Shown in pieces: positions 1-8,728 of a DNA stretch of 64,000 nt. The stretch lies in contig DATBCD010000030.1 in NCBI GenBank assembly GCA_036270655.1, positions 1-64,000 of the forward strand. The letters are read 5' to 3'. The first letter of the stretch is position 1, and each line of letters opens with the position of its first letter. A program made the translations under genes and the position numbers. Origin of the DNA: VBCK01 sp036270655. Lineage in GTDB: Bacteria; Pseudomonadota; Gammaproteobacteria; Burkholderiales; Burkholderiaceae_F. A model generated the notes under the pieces. The model did not search any database. It was not told where the DNA came from and worked only from the letters and a program-made list of their open reading frames with translations.

Positions 1-241
1 TCAGCTGCGTGATATTGGAGCGCACGCAGGTCATTTTTTCTGCGCATTCGCTCAGGCTGAGCGGCTCGCCGGCCTGCGCCAGATGGGTCAGGACGCCGAA
101 CTTCGGACCGGACAGGCCCACCTTGCCCAAGGCGTCTTCCACGCGCCCTTCGACCGCACGCGCAGCGTGCAACAGGGAATACATCAGCGACTTCTGCTCG
201 GACGGCGCGGGCGAACCACGTTGCGCTCGACTACTGTTCAT
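1..241 (-). CDS. MarR-family transcriptional regulator, 3' end cut by window edge
   Basis: The minus strand opens at an ATG (241-239) and stays open to the window edge, giving about 80 residues. Residues 18-50 form an N-terminal helix pair, followed by a winged-helix segment with LSGPKFGVLTHLA and LSLSECAEKMTCVRSNITQL, which is typical of MarR/PadR-type DNA-binding domains (the second segment matches the recognition-helix region). The C-terminal part lies outside the window. It is divergent from the aminotransferase gene that begins 130 bases away, so it may regulate that gene and itself. The family is inferred from the helix pattern; the ligand cannot be told. Confidence 0.7.
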   Translation of the reverse strand, partial: MNSSRAQRGSPAPSEQKSLMYSLLHAARAVEGRVEDALGKVGLSGPKFGVLTHLAQAGEPLSLSECAEKMTCVRSNITQL

Positions 242-370
242 ATATGAAAAGCTACAGCGGTGCCGCTGCCGGTGTCAAGGCGTCAGGCGCCCGGCGAGAT
301 CGCCAGTCCAAGGTTGACGTATTTGCCGTTGGGCGCGACCATCGGCGCGCCCGCGCCGAACGGAGACCGT

Positions 371-1525
371 ATGGGGCCCCTTGCCTGCCAGCGCCACTTG
401 TTCGACATCCCCCGCGACGTCTGCTACCTGAACGGCGCGTATATGAGCGCGATTCCGCGTCCCGTGCGCGAAGCGGGCGAACGCGCCCTGCTGCGGCGCG
501 CTGCTCCCTGGCAGATTGCGGCCGCCGATTTTTTCGAGCCGGCCGAGGCGGCGCGCCGCCTGATCGGCGACCTGATCGGCGCCTCGCCTGAACACATCGC
601 GTTCGTGCCGACCGCGGCCACCGCGATTGCGACGGTTGCCAGGAACATCGCGATCGGTCCGGATCGGGAAATCGTGCTGTTGGCCGATCAGTTCCCGAGC
701 AACGTGTATTCCTGGCGCAAACTGGCGTCGGGCGGGTCCCGCATCAGGATCGTGGAGCCGCCCGCCGGCGCGGATCGCGCGCGGCTCTGGAACGAGCGGC
801 TGCTGTCCAGCATCGGCTCGGCCACGGCACTGGTGGCGATCGAGTCGGCGCATTGGACCGATGGAACTGTGTTCGACCTTAGGGCGGTCGGCCGGCGCTG
901 CCGCGAAGTCGGCGCCTGGTTCGTCGTCGACGCAACGCAGACGATCGGTATCGAGCCCATCGATGTCGGAGCCATTTTCGCGGACGCGTTGGTGGCCCAC
1001 GCTTACAAGTCGCTGCTGGCCGACTACGGCCTCGCATTCGCCTATTTCGGCGAGCGGCTGGCCGGCGGCTCGCCGCTGGAGGAAAGCTGGCTGATGCGCC
1101 ACGGCAGCGAGGACTTTTCCCGGCTGGTCGACTACCAGGACGGCTACGCGCCGGGCATGCGCCGGTACGACACCAGCTTGCGCGCGAACCTTTCGCTGGT
1201 CGGCATGCTGACCGCCGCGCTCCAGTTGTTTCGCGAATGGCAGGTATCACGCGTGCGCCGCTATTGCGGCGAGGTCTCCAGAAAGCTGATCGAGTGCGCG
1301 CAATCGGCGGGGTATGCCGTGCCCGGGGATGGAGAACATGCCGCGCACCTGTTCGGAATACGCCCTCCTGCCGGAACGAATCTGGAGGCTTTGCGCCGGT
1401 CCCTGCAGGCCAACGGCGTCTATGTCTCGGTGCGCGGAGACGCGATGCGGGTCTCGACCCACGTCTACAACGACGACATCGACGTGGGCCGCTTCGCGCA
1501 GGTGCTGGGCGGACGAGGCCGCTAG
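371..1525 (+). CDS. Class V aminotransferase-fold PLP enzyme
   Basis: The product is 384 residues with the fold of class V aminotransferases and cysteine desulfurases. Visible marks are the N-terminal YLNGAYMSAIP (substrate and cofactor loop), VVDATQTIG with the cofactor-pyridine aspartate near residue 187, and HAYKSLL with the Schiff-base lysine near residue 213. The frame is open upstream to 260, but the ATG at 371 follows a GGAGA box (362-366) and starts where homology begins, so I chose it. The class includes isopenicillin-N-epimerase-like, kynureninase-like and cysteine desulfurase-like enzymes. No catalytic cysteine loop is evident, so a desulfurase is less likely. Divergent from the MarR gene, which suggests substrate-controlled expression. 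The substrate is unknown. Confidence 0.8.
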   Translation: MGPLACQRHLFDIPRDVCYLNGAYMSAIPRPVREAGERALLRRAAPWQIAAADFFEPAEAARRLIGDLIGASPEHIAFVPTAATAIATVARNIAIGPDREIVLLADQFPSNVYSWRKLASGGSRIRIVEPPAGADRARLWNERLLSSIGSATALVAIESAHWTDGTVFDLRAVGRRCREVGAWFVVDATQTIGIEPIDVGAIFADALVAHAYKSLLADYGLAFAYFGERLAGGSPLEESWLMRHGSEDFSRLVDYQDGYAPGMRRYDTSLRANLSLVGMLTAALQLFREWQVSRVRRYCGEVSRKLIECAQSAGYAVPGDGEHAAHLFGIRPPAGTNLEALRRSLQANGVYVSVRGDAMRVSTHVYNDDIDVGRFAQVLGGRGR

Positions 1526-1570
1526 CCGGCGCCGGACGTCGACATCTGAGGCGCGCTTCGGCCCGATTCG

Positions 1571-3793
1571 CTACAGGAATCGTATTGGCGGGTCCGGGGT
1601 CGATTCCGGCGCACTGGTCTCGGGCATGGCTGCGGCCTGCCCTTCCGATTCTTCGATGGCGCGATGATGCATCCAGAGGAATTGATGGGCAATCCGCTGC
1701 GCCGCGCTTGACACATCGTGTCGATAGAAATCGCCGGACCCCAGGTCGGGCCCATGGCGTTGGACCAGTGCCGCCGCGACGTCCTCGGGATCGACCAGCT
1801 CCGCTATCGCCTCATACGTTTCGCGACTGATCGCAGTATCTTCCGGCAAGCCGTCGGTACTTTCGCGGACCTCGCCGACATAACTGTCGAGGAAAGCGTC
1901 CACCTCGGCGGGGTCCGCTTGAATCTTCTGGCGAAGATCCGACGCCACTTCGGCCGACGACTGCTGGGCCCAGAGCCAGTAAAGTCCGCGCGCGGCGCGC
2001 CCGAAAGCTCGATGCAAAGGCGTCGCGGCGGCCTGTGACCGTATTCGATCCACGAGGGCGGACCGCATCGCCTGGTCGCCGTCCTCCGAAAGCAGCTGGT
2101 CTTCCTGCGCGCGATCGGAGGTTCTGCGCATGGCCCGCAGGCACTCGAAGGCGAACGTCATCGGCTCGGCGGTTTCGGCGATCGCCCGCGCGATCGGGCT
2201 TCGTTCCTGGACCTCAGGGGTCTGCTTCACGAGGCTGGTGACCAGCCGGCTCGCATGGCCCAGCGTCGAATCGAGCATCGATGTGCGCGTGCGTTCCCCG
2301 TACAGGAGCGACGCGTTACGCGCGATGGCCAGGGCCAGAGCGGACGCCGTATCGGCCTGCATCGTCGGGGCGGCCTGATGCAGCTTGTGAACAAGCCGGG
2401 AGAACGCGCCTCGCCGCGCAAAGGCCTGCAGTGCAGCATCCTGTTTGGGTGCGCTCGACGACGAGATGCTGCCCAGAAGCGACTTGACTTCGAGATCGCC
2501 GATGTCGCCCGGCGGCACGCTGTAGGCGAAATAGCGGTGAAAGTACTGCTCCGAACAGATGCGCTGCTCGCGCGCCCAGGTGGCTTCCCAGTCCTGCCCA
2601 TAGCGGGTCATCCTGAGCCTTGGAAAGAGCGCTTCGAGCAGGTCACCCCGCAAGGCCGCGCTCTGCTCGGGGGTCATGTCACCCGTGGCCTCGGCGATCA
2701 AGTCACCGATACCCCGCCGCTGCGCGCTTTCCATGTTCTGGTCGGAATCGCGTCCCCCGCCCAGGAACAGGTCGGCGTTGTCGCGGATCGCCAGGTAAAG
2801 CTTCGGATAAAAGATGCGGATGCCTTCGATCAGAAGCAGGTCGACCGGGTGCACCTCCTCCTTTAGCAGCGGCAGCGCGAAAGTTGCGGCGTTGACATAG
2901 AGCTTGGCTTTGCGCGGCGTGTCGAGGCGCGCTTCCAGGCCGCGCACGAAGTGATGCGCAAAGGCGTCGGTCTGATCCTCCGCGAGCTCGATTCCCGACT
3001 GGTGCAACGCGGTCGCAATCCCGTCGAACACCATCCAGCGCAACTGCATCGCGTCGGGAGGCGGCAGGTGTAATGGCACCTGGATGATCTTTGCGAGATA
3101 GTTCCGCCCCGCCTCGTATCCGGCCTGGGCATATCGCTCCCCGATCGATGAGGCGACCATCTCGTCGTCGAACGCAAGAACGTAGCTCGTGCTGGCGAAG
3201 CTGGCCGACAGCTTTACAAGCTTGAAGATTGCCTGCAACTCGGCGCGATCCAGCCGATCGATGTCGTCGATCAATACCACGACCCGTTTGCCGGCCTTCT
3301 GCAGCACCTCCTCGACCCGCTCCTTCAGCTCGTCGAGTCTGACGCTTGCCATCGAGTCGCCGCCCGCGTCGCCCGCCTCCAGCGACCGTGCTGCCGCCGC
3401 GGAAAACGAAGCCGATAACAGCAAGGAGCCGTAATCGCGCAGCAGGCTGCCGATTTTTTCCGCGAGCGACGGCGACGCGCGGCCGAGCGCTGCCGCGACC
3501 GTGTCGAAAAAGCCGCGCAGCAGGCGCTCTTCGGAATTGAAGAGCCACGGGTTGAAGCGCACCACCACGACGTTGGAATGAGCCGCCAGCGCCTCTTCCA
3601 TCAGATTGAGGGTCGAGCTTTTCCCGTCGCCCCATGGGCCGTACAGGCCGATCACGATGCTTGACGGATCCCGCCGGGTCGCCGTCGTATCGGCAACGCG
3701 CATCGCGAACGGTGCACGATTGAATCGATCCTCTCGCTTCGATCGGATCGGATGATCGGACGAGTAGGTGACCTTGTTGACCCGATCGTCCAT
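1571..3793 (-). CDS. KAP-family P-loop NTPase
   Basis: The product is 740 residues from the ATG at 3793, preceded by a GAGG box. GPWGDGKSS (residues 52-60) is the Walker A loop, and VVVLIDDIDRLD (171-182) is the Walker B aspartate pair followed by the D-R-L-D sequence typical of KAP NTPases. VVVVRFNPWLFNSEE (about 75-90) is the family's conserved FNPW segment. Between the motifs the stretch at 117-135 is only mildly hydrophobic, so this looks like a soluble or peripheral member and not one with the usual paired membrane helices. The C-terminal 350 residues are helical with no recognised domain. KAP proteins include the phage-exclusion protein PifA and animal membrane scaffolds. The gene stands alone, convergent with the aminotransferase. 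A defence role is possible but unproven. Confidence 0.85.
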   Translation of the reverse strand: MDDRVNKVTYSSDHPIRSKREDRFNRAPFAMRVADTTATRRDPSSIVIGLYGPWGDGKSSTLNLMEEALAAHSNVVVVRFNPWLFNSEERLLRGFFDTVAAALGRASPSLAEKIGSLLRDYGSLLLSASFSAAAARSLEAGDAGGDSMASVRLDELKERVEEVLQKAGKRVVVLIDDIDRLDRAELQAIFKLVKLSASFASTSYVLAFDDEMVASSIGERYAQAGYEAGRNYLAKIIQVPLHLPPPDAMQLRWMVFDGIATALHQSGIELAEDQTDAFAHHFVRGLEARLDTPRKAKLYVNAATFALPLLKEEVHPVDLLLIEGIRIFYPKLYLAIRDNADLFLGGGRDSDQNMESAQRRGIGDLIAEATGDMTPEQSAALRGDLLEALFPRLRMTRYGQDWEATWAREQRICSEQYFHRYFAYSVPPGDIGDLEVKSLLGSISSSSAPKQDAALQAFARRGAFSRLVHKLHQAAPTMQADTASALALAIARNASLLYGERTRTSMLDSTLGHASRLVTSLVKQTPEVQERSPIARAIAETAEPMTFAFECLRAMRRTSDRAQEDQLLSEDGDQAMRSALVDRIRSQAAATPLHRAFGRAARGLYWLWAQQSSAEVASDLRQKIQADPAEVDAFLDSYVGEVRESTDGLPEDTAISRETYEAIAELVDPEDVAAALVQRHGPDLGSGDFYRHDVSSAAQRIAHQFLWMHHRAIEESEGQAAAMPETSAPESTPDPPIRFL

Positions 3794-4176
3794 CCCAGCC
3801 TCGCCCGGTTCCCGCTGCACTACCGTACGGCGACAGGCGCCGGCCCGTCGCCGACGGATTTGCCCGTTTCGATCCGGTAGCGCGCGGGAGTGATCGAACG
3901 ATTTCTCTGGCAAGCAAGCGTCATGTGACTCTGCGTGAAATCCGACCGTAGAGGCGGTCGTGCCCAGCGGCCGCCTGGTGGCGGCAAACGAATCCCGGGC
4001 ACGAGCGCCCAACCTTCATTATGTACCCGTGCGGGACTTTCTCCGGTTGAGGCCTGAAACGCCTCCCGGAAATTGTCTCACCCCAATGACGGCGACGCGG
4101 GACCTTTTGAAGATCGCGGCAGCGGGGCCATTGCGGCCCCGCGCCGGCACCTGATCAGGCGCTGCCCCTGACGGGC
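3794..4176. other. Intergenic region between KAP NTPase and carboxylesterase
   Basis: This 383-bp gap holds no convincing gene. It should carry the promoter of the KAP gene at its left end and the 3' end of the carboxylesterase transcript at its right end. The one clear structure is the GC hairpin at 4122-4142, listed separately. Confidence 0.6.
4122..4142 (-). terminator. GC-rich hairpin downstream of the carboxylesterase
   Basis: Perfect 8-bp arms GCGGGGCC and GGCCCCGC are separated by ATTGC. It lies 35 bases past the carboxylesterase stop codon on the minus strand. No clean T-run follows it in either direction, so it may be a weak or Rho-assisted terminator or only an mRNA-stabilising hairpin. 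Confidence 0.35.
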
Positions 4177-5898
4177 TTAAGGCTGGTACACGATGATGCT
4201 GTCCCAGAAGGCACAGTTATGCCGGTCCGACCATTGCGAGTTTGTAAACGTCGACAGGGTCGGCACGTTTTCCGACAGGAAGGCTGGCTGGTCGTCGGAA
4301 GTGGTATAGCGCGGCCAGGGCGAATTTCCGGTCCCGTTCGGATTTCCGGTGGCGGCGAAGTTGGTCCAGGCCGCGACGAGCTCATCGGAGAGCTTCTCCT
4401 CCTCCGCCGTCAGAGTCGCGGGGTGGTTGAAGCCCAGAACGCCACCGTGCCAGTCTGGAAACAGGAACTGGATGTCGATCGTATGCGCCGCCAGGGGCGT
4501 AAACCCGGGCAGAATCGGGAAGTAATACGGCGCGCTCTGGTCGTTGAACTCGTACTCGTAAACCGGCACGCCTGCTTGTGTCCACAGCGCATCGATGTGG
4601 CGATTGCGGCAGGCTCCCGGATGCGTGCCAACCAGGTCAAAGGTCGCCTGCGGGTTCTCACCGGCCGGGTACTGGGCCAGCACCTTGTCGACTGTCCCGG
4701 CGGGGTAGTTCGGTCCGGCCGGATATTCGGGACCGCTGTAGGTCCCCGTGACACTGGCAACGTACTGCGCCGCCGTGATCGGAGCCTGTGGATTTGCGAA
4801 GTACTGCGTGATTCCAATTCCGAAGTTCGCTTCATCCTGGACATTTCCACCCATGATTGGCATGTGGTTGAACCGGTTCGTTGTCCAGGCCGTAATCGGC
4901 GTAACGGGCATCAGGGTGCCGTCCACCATGGGGCCGGTGACATAGGGACCGGTGACATTCGGTGTCCCCACGAGTTGCAGAATTTGCGCGGCCGGCAGCG
5001 CCCGCAAGCACGCCGCAGTGGCGGCGTCGGTTCCCGGGCAGCCGGCTGCCGCTGCGAAGGCCATCCCGCGGGTCAATCCAAGCGATAAGGGCGCCAGCGA
5101 TGACAGGGGCGAGCTCTCGTAGATCGCCCGGTTGAACAAGCCGGTGCTGAGCGGCGAGATCTGATTGATGCCGGTGTCCTGCGCCCCCGCGGATTGACCG
5201 CCAAGGGCGACACGGGAGGGGTCACCGCCAAAGGCTGCGATATTGCGCTGCACCCAGCGCAACGCCGCCTGCTGATCCAGGATTCCGTAGTTGGCAAACA
5301 GATGCCCCTCCGAGTCCAAAGCCGGATGCGCCAGAAAGCCGAACAGGTTCAAGCGATAGTTGATCGTCACGACCACGGTCGGAGTTCCAAGTGGCCCGCC
5401 CGTGGCGAGCTTGCTGCCGTCGTAGTCGTTGGACTCCCCGTCCACATTTCCGCCGCCGTGAATCCAAACGAGCACGGCGTGCCCGCCACCCGAACCGCGG
5501 CCGAGCTGCGTGGTGAAGACGTTCAGATACAGGCAGTCCTCGTTCGTGTTGGGCGGACCGGCGAACACGCCGAGTTCCGTGACCTGTGCGCAGGTGTTGC
5601 CGAATTGGGTCGCGTCGCGCGGCGCATCCCAGCTGGCCGGCGGCCGGGGCGGCATCCACCGCAGCGGCCCGACGGGAGGGGCCGCATACGGGACACCCAG
5701 GAACTGGTACACCCCATCTTTGACGAACCCGCGAACGGGTCCGTTGCTGGTCGAAACAACCGGCCCGTCCTGGACTTCAGCCGCCACCGCGGGGTTTGCC
5801 AGTGCGCCTGCCGTAAGCAGCAAGGCCAGAGACAGGGTCTGTGCCGTGAGCGTTCGCGCCCTCGTTGAAGCGGCGCCGTCGTTTGCTCTCCACATCAT
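4177..5898 (-). CDS. Secreted type B carboxylesterase
   Basis: The product is 573 residues. A basic N-terminus and a hydrophobic stretch (about 20-36) ending in AVAA (37-40) form a Sec signal peptide. The mature part is an alpha/beta hydrolase of the type B carboxylesterase family: GVPYAAPPVGPLRW (68-81), oxyanion loop WIHGGG (145-150), EDCLYLNV (120-127), nucleophile elbow GQSAG with Ser236, acid Glu356 in VQDEANF, and a likely catalytic His472 in AAHTIDIQFLF. All three triad members are present. The ATG pair at 5898 and 5895 follows AGGAG. It lies downstream of the small ORF and the amidohydrolase on the same strand, suggesting one catabolic operon under the divergent AraC regulator. The natural ester is unknown. 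Confidence 0.9.
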   Translation of the reverse strand: MMWRANDGAASTRARTLTAQTLSLALLLTAGALANPAVAAEVQDGPVVSTSNGPVRGFVKDGVYQFLGVPYAAPPVGPLRWMPPRPPASWDAPRDATQFGNTCAQVTELGVFAGPPNTNEDCLYLNVFTTQLGRGSGGGHAVLVWIHGGGNVDGESNDYDGSKLATGGPLGTPTVVVTINYRLNLFGFLAHPALDSEGHLFANYGILDQQAALRWVQRNIAAFGGDPSRVALGGQSAGAQDTGINQISPLSTGLFNRAIYESSPLSSLAPLSLGLTRGMAFAAAAGCPGTDAATAACLRALPAAQILQLVGTPNVTGPYVTGPMVDGTLMPVTPITAWTTNRFNHMPIMGGNVQDEANFGIGITQYFANPQAPITAAQYVASVTGTYSGPEYPAGPNYPAGTVDKVLAQYPAGENPQATFDLVGTHPGACRNRHIDALWTQAGVPVYEYEFNDQSAPYYFPILPGFTPLAAHTIDIQFLFPDWHGGVLGFNHPATLTAEEEKLSDELVAAWTNFAATGNPNGTGNSPWPRYTTSDDQPAFLSENVPTLSTFTNSQWSDRHNCAFWDSIIVYQP

Positions 5899-5993
5899 GA
5901 TGCTTCTCCTGGATGTCGTATCTTGTTTCCTATCCCCCCTACCTGCGCGCCACGCCGTTGCGATGATTCATGCAGCGGTGATGTCCGTCGGAA

Positions 5994-6107
5994 CTAGTCG
6001 CCCAGCCGTTGGGACAGCCACCGCTCGTAGAACCTCGCAATTTCGAGGGTATTCATTTCAAGCACGGACGCGATGTATTTGGGGCGGAATGGGTTGATCC
6101 ATTTCAT
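5994..6107 (-). CDS. 37-residue small ORF between amidohydrolase and esterase
   Basis: This is a short reading frame whose ATG (6107-6105) has an AGGAG box at ideal spacing. The peptide starts MKWINPFRPKYIA and continues as a mixed charged/hydrophobic helix (SVLEMNTLEIARFYERW) ending SQRLGD. It has no membrane segment or signal peptide, and the helix looks amphipathic. It sits 95 bases before the carboxylesterase start and 247 bases after the amidohydrolase stop, in the same direction. I recognise no family. The strong ribosome site and position in an apparent operon favour a real gene, but with 37 codons a chance ORF cannot be excluded. Confidence 0.55.
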   Translation of the reverse strand: MKWINPFRPKYIASVLEMNTLEIARFYERWLSQRLGD

Positions 6108-6354
6108 CGTCTGCTCCTGGTCCTGGTCCTGGCGGACATCTGATCCCTGGTCGCGAAGCCAAGCCGACAACAGATCGGCGCTTCGAGCGTCGTCTCCTGG
6201 CATGTTGTGGTTCGAGGCAGACTTGGCCGGCCTTGCCGGCGGGCGCTGGACTGAGGAGGTCGGCCAGCAAGGGCGGAGGCCCTCCCGCAAATCGCGCGGA
6301 AAAGGCCTCCTTCTCCTCTGTAGGCCGCGGTCGCAGATCGCGTGCTGGCGCGCG

Positions 6355-8313
6355 CTATCCCGTCGTCCGAATCCAGCCGCGCCGCGTGTCGTTCCGCCCT
6401 AGAGCCAGCTCGTCGGCCCAGCCCTTGAGCTTTGAAAGCCTGTCCCTGGGAATCAGGGAGTTGGCAGGAACAACGGGCGTCGGGTAGCCGGGACCTTGAA
6501 GGACGGTATCCATCGTCCCGCCAGGCTGAAGCTCCGGCGCTGCGGCAAAGTCGCTCAAGCCACCCGCCCTGTAGCGGAACGGCGCAGGCGGAAGGCCATA
6601 GAGACGAGCGGAGTTCAGGCCGAAAATCTTCCTCTTGGCCGCGTTGGTCAGCTCAGGGTAGCCCCACTTATTAGCGATACTCTCGGGTATCTGAAAGCGC
6701 CACAGTGCCTCGATCTGCCACTGCGGTCCGCCATACCACATCGAGTCCGAGCCGAAAACGATGTTGTCTTCCCCCATGTAGTACAAAAGCTGGCCGATAA
6801 GATGCGCCCACACGGTGGGGAAGGTGACGATCATCGAGGCCATCGTCGTGCCAAGCTCTGCGTAAACGTTGGGCAGCCGCCTGGTGCTCGACGGAGATGT
6901 CGACGAGGGTTCGGCTCCAGCCATATATTTGCCGCCTGCGATTTGCGCGAACTGAGTGGACCATCGGATGTTGGGAACGCTGTGTCCGTCACTGTCGGTC
7001 AGCACGATCGGCTCCATCGCGCCCTGGAGATTCTCGATGTCCTGCAGCGACTGAAGCACCCAGAAGCTGGGCCGGATGCACGAGTGGTAGATGATCCAGT
7101 TGAACTGCGGCCAGTCCGTGGCCACCTTCACCATGTCGTCCGGATTTCCGAAATCGGGCGTGTTGTTGGGACCGCCAGGTTGTGTGCCGTTGGCCGACAA
7201 ACCCTTGTGGATGCAGATGTTGAAGAACCCGGGATGCTTTCTGAGCTGATCCCTGTTTCTCGCGATGATCTGGTACGTAGGGTACGCGATGACCTCATCG
7301 TCAAGGCGCCAGCGCCCAAATTGCATTCCGGGACCACTGCTGGCCGCAAACGCAACGTTGTAGCCTTTCCACGAGTCCGGCTGCATGTTCTCGATTTGCC
7401 ACTGCGTGTAGTCACCAAACAGCGGGTCGGCGATATTTCCCGGCCCAGGATAGATCTGTCCATGGGCGAGCGCTCGCGTTGACCCGGCCAGTCGATTGAT
7501 GAAGTCGCGGCATTGTCCCGTTTGCCACCCTGTCAAGCTCTCGCTGACCAGGCTGTCGTGAATGTTGCTCGCGGGTCCCGGGGTCCCTCCGCCTGGCGGC
7601 GTAAAGAGAGCGATGTTCGCGTTGCTGATGATTGAGACGCTCGTCTGAGCTTCCAGATACATCCGATTAATGTACTCACCGAGGTGGAATTGCCCGAGGA
7701 GAGTCGTCGGCGGCCCCGAGTTCGGAGGCGAGTCGGGGCCGAGCTGGGCGGGATTCCACGGCGTCCAGGCGTTGCCCAGTTCGTCGACGCCAGCGGGGTT
7801 TCCGCCTGTCCCGTTGAAGGGGTTGAACTTAAACCCTCCAGCCGTAGACACGGGACCCGGGCCCTGCGCGAGCGCCCTCAACCCGTTCGGACCGTTCGTG
7901 CTCGAGCGGACGATGTGCGTCTGATCGTCGAACACGAACAAGTCCTTCGGCGGCCCGTTTTCCGAATAGGCTGCCGGCTCGAACAGCTCGACCTGACTCA
8001 CGTTGAAATTGGCGCCGTACACCTCGTTCATCGCGAGGAAAGACGCGGCCATTCCACCCGTGCCCTCCAGGAATTGGCGCCGGGTCATTCCGAGCTTTTT
8101 CGCGGCCGAGTCGGCGATCTGCTTGACCCGCTCCTCGACGCGCCTCTGTTTGTCCGTCTGCGGATGGGGCATGTATTCGCCATTGGAGGTCATGCGGGTC
8201 GGCACCGGACCTTTAAACGCCTCCGCTTCTGCGGGAGCGCAGCGTTTCAATTGCTCGTCGCTTAACCAGGCGTCTTCCTCACGAGATCCCGGTATTCTTT
8301 CTGGCGTCGACAT
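6355..8313 (-). CDS. Amidohydrolase-2 family protein with internal Tat-like motif
   Basis: The product is 652 residues. The first 75 residues are charged and helical, then TRRQFLEGTGG plus MAASFLA (77-94) reads as a twin-arginine-type motif with a short hydrophobic segment, unusually far from the N-terminus. The rest resembles metal-dependent amidohydrolases of the ACMSD-like amidohydrolase_2 clan: FDDQTH near residue 129 (in place of D-x-H-x-H), FNICIHKG, FNWIIYHSC, and near the C-terminus IVFGSDSMWYGG with a probable metal aspartate, then AKRKIFGLNSARLYGL. I chose the ATG at 8313 because GGGAG precedes it; an in-frame GTG lies at 8337. First gene of the set divergent from araC. Probable hydrolase or decarboxylase; substrate unknown. 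Confidence 0.75.
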   Translation of the reverse strand: MSTPERIPGSREEDAWLSDEQLKRCAPAEAEAFKGPVPTRMTSNGEYMPHPQTDKQRRVEERVKQIADSAAKKLGMTRRQFLEGTGGMAASFLAMNEVYGANFNVSQVELFEPAAYSENGPPKDLFVFDDQTHIVRSSTNGPNGLRALAQGPGPVSTAGGFKFNPFNGTGGNPAGVDELGNAWTPWNPAQLGPDSPPNSGPPTTLLGQFHLGEYINRMYLEAQTSVSIISNANIALFTPPGGGTPGPASNIHDSLVSESLTGWQTGQCRDFINRLAGSTRALAHGQIYPGPGNIADPLFGDYTQWQIENMQPDSWKGYNVAFAASSGPGMQFGRWRLDDEVIAYPTYQIIARNRDQLRKHPGFFNICIHKGLSANGTQPGGPNNTPDFGNPDDMVKVATDWPQFNWIIYHSCIRPSFWVLQSLQDIENLQGAMEPIVLTDSDGHSVPNIRWSTQFAQIAGGKYMAGAEPSSTSPSSTRRLPNVYAELGTTMASMIVTFPTVWAHLIGQLLYYMGEDNIVFGSDSMWYGGPQWQIEALWRFQIPESIANKWGYPELTNAAKRKIFGLNSARLYGLPPAPFRYRAGGLSDFAAAPELQPGGTMDTVLQGPGYPTPVVPANSLIPRDRLSKLKGWADELALGRNDTRRGWIRTTG

Positions 8314-8728
8314 AGTTTTCTCCCGTGGTAATTTCACTTGACAGCGTGATCAGCCTGGCCTGCACGCCGTTCGATATCCGACTTTCGGATATACGACCTT
8401 CGTAGAACAATCTCCCCTAGCCCTCGCGGGGTGAAGCGACGTGGACAAAAAATCCCGCGTCGTCGGACAGTCACGCCGGTGTTTCGGCGATGCAGAGAAG
8501 GGGCGCAGTGTTCGTGATCCGGTTGTGCGGGTCTAGAAGAAATCTCCGAAATCTGTTGAAAGATTCCGCGCGATCCCCTGGCATATAGCCATGCTTCGAA
8601 TCTCGTTTTTCCATCGAAGCAAGTGCTCTTCGCGTAATCTGGCGACCCTCGGATCTGACATGGTGCATCTGTGCACGGATCCGGCCCACTAGCAATTTGC
8701 GGTCTTTGGGTTACTCGGGGAAGCGACG
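8314..8728. other. Divergent control region between amidohydrolase and AraC regulator
   Basis: This 415-bp gap has no convincing gene. It must hold the promoters of both flanking genes. A perfect inverted repeat at 8374-8392 lies about 60 bases upstream of the amidohydrolase start and is the best operator candidate. No clear -35/-10 pair could be fixed by eye. Confidence 0.6.
8374..8392. promoter_or_regulatory. Perfect palindrome, candidate operator
   Basis: ATATCCGA and TCGGATAT are exact reverse complements separated by CTT. It lies upstream of the amidohydrolase gene in the region shared with the AraC-type regulator. AraC proteins usually bind direct or loosely repeated half-sites, so the binder could be another protein, or the palindrome could be a small hairpin in a leader RNA. 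Confidence 0.4.

Noticed and set aside
371..1525. Cysteine desulfurase (IscS/SufS)
   Set aside because: The class V fold and PLP lysine are present, but I could not find the catalytic cysteine loop, and no Fe-S assembly genes lie nearby.
8471..8695. 74-codon minus-strand ORF in the araC-amidohydrolase gap
   Set aside because: No ribosome site before its possible starts, no recognisable motif, and it fills a region expected to be regulatory.
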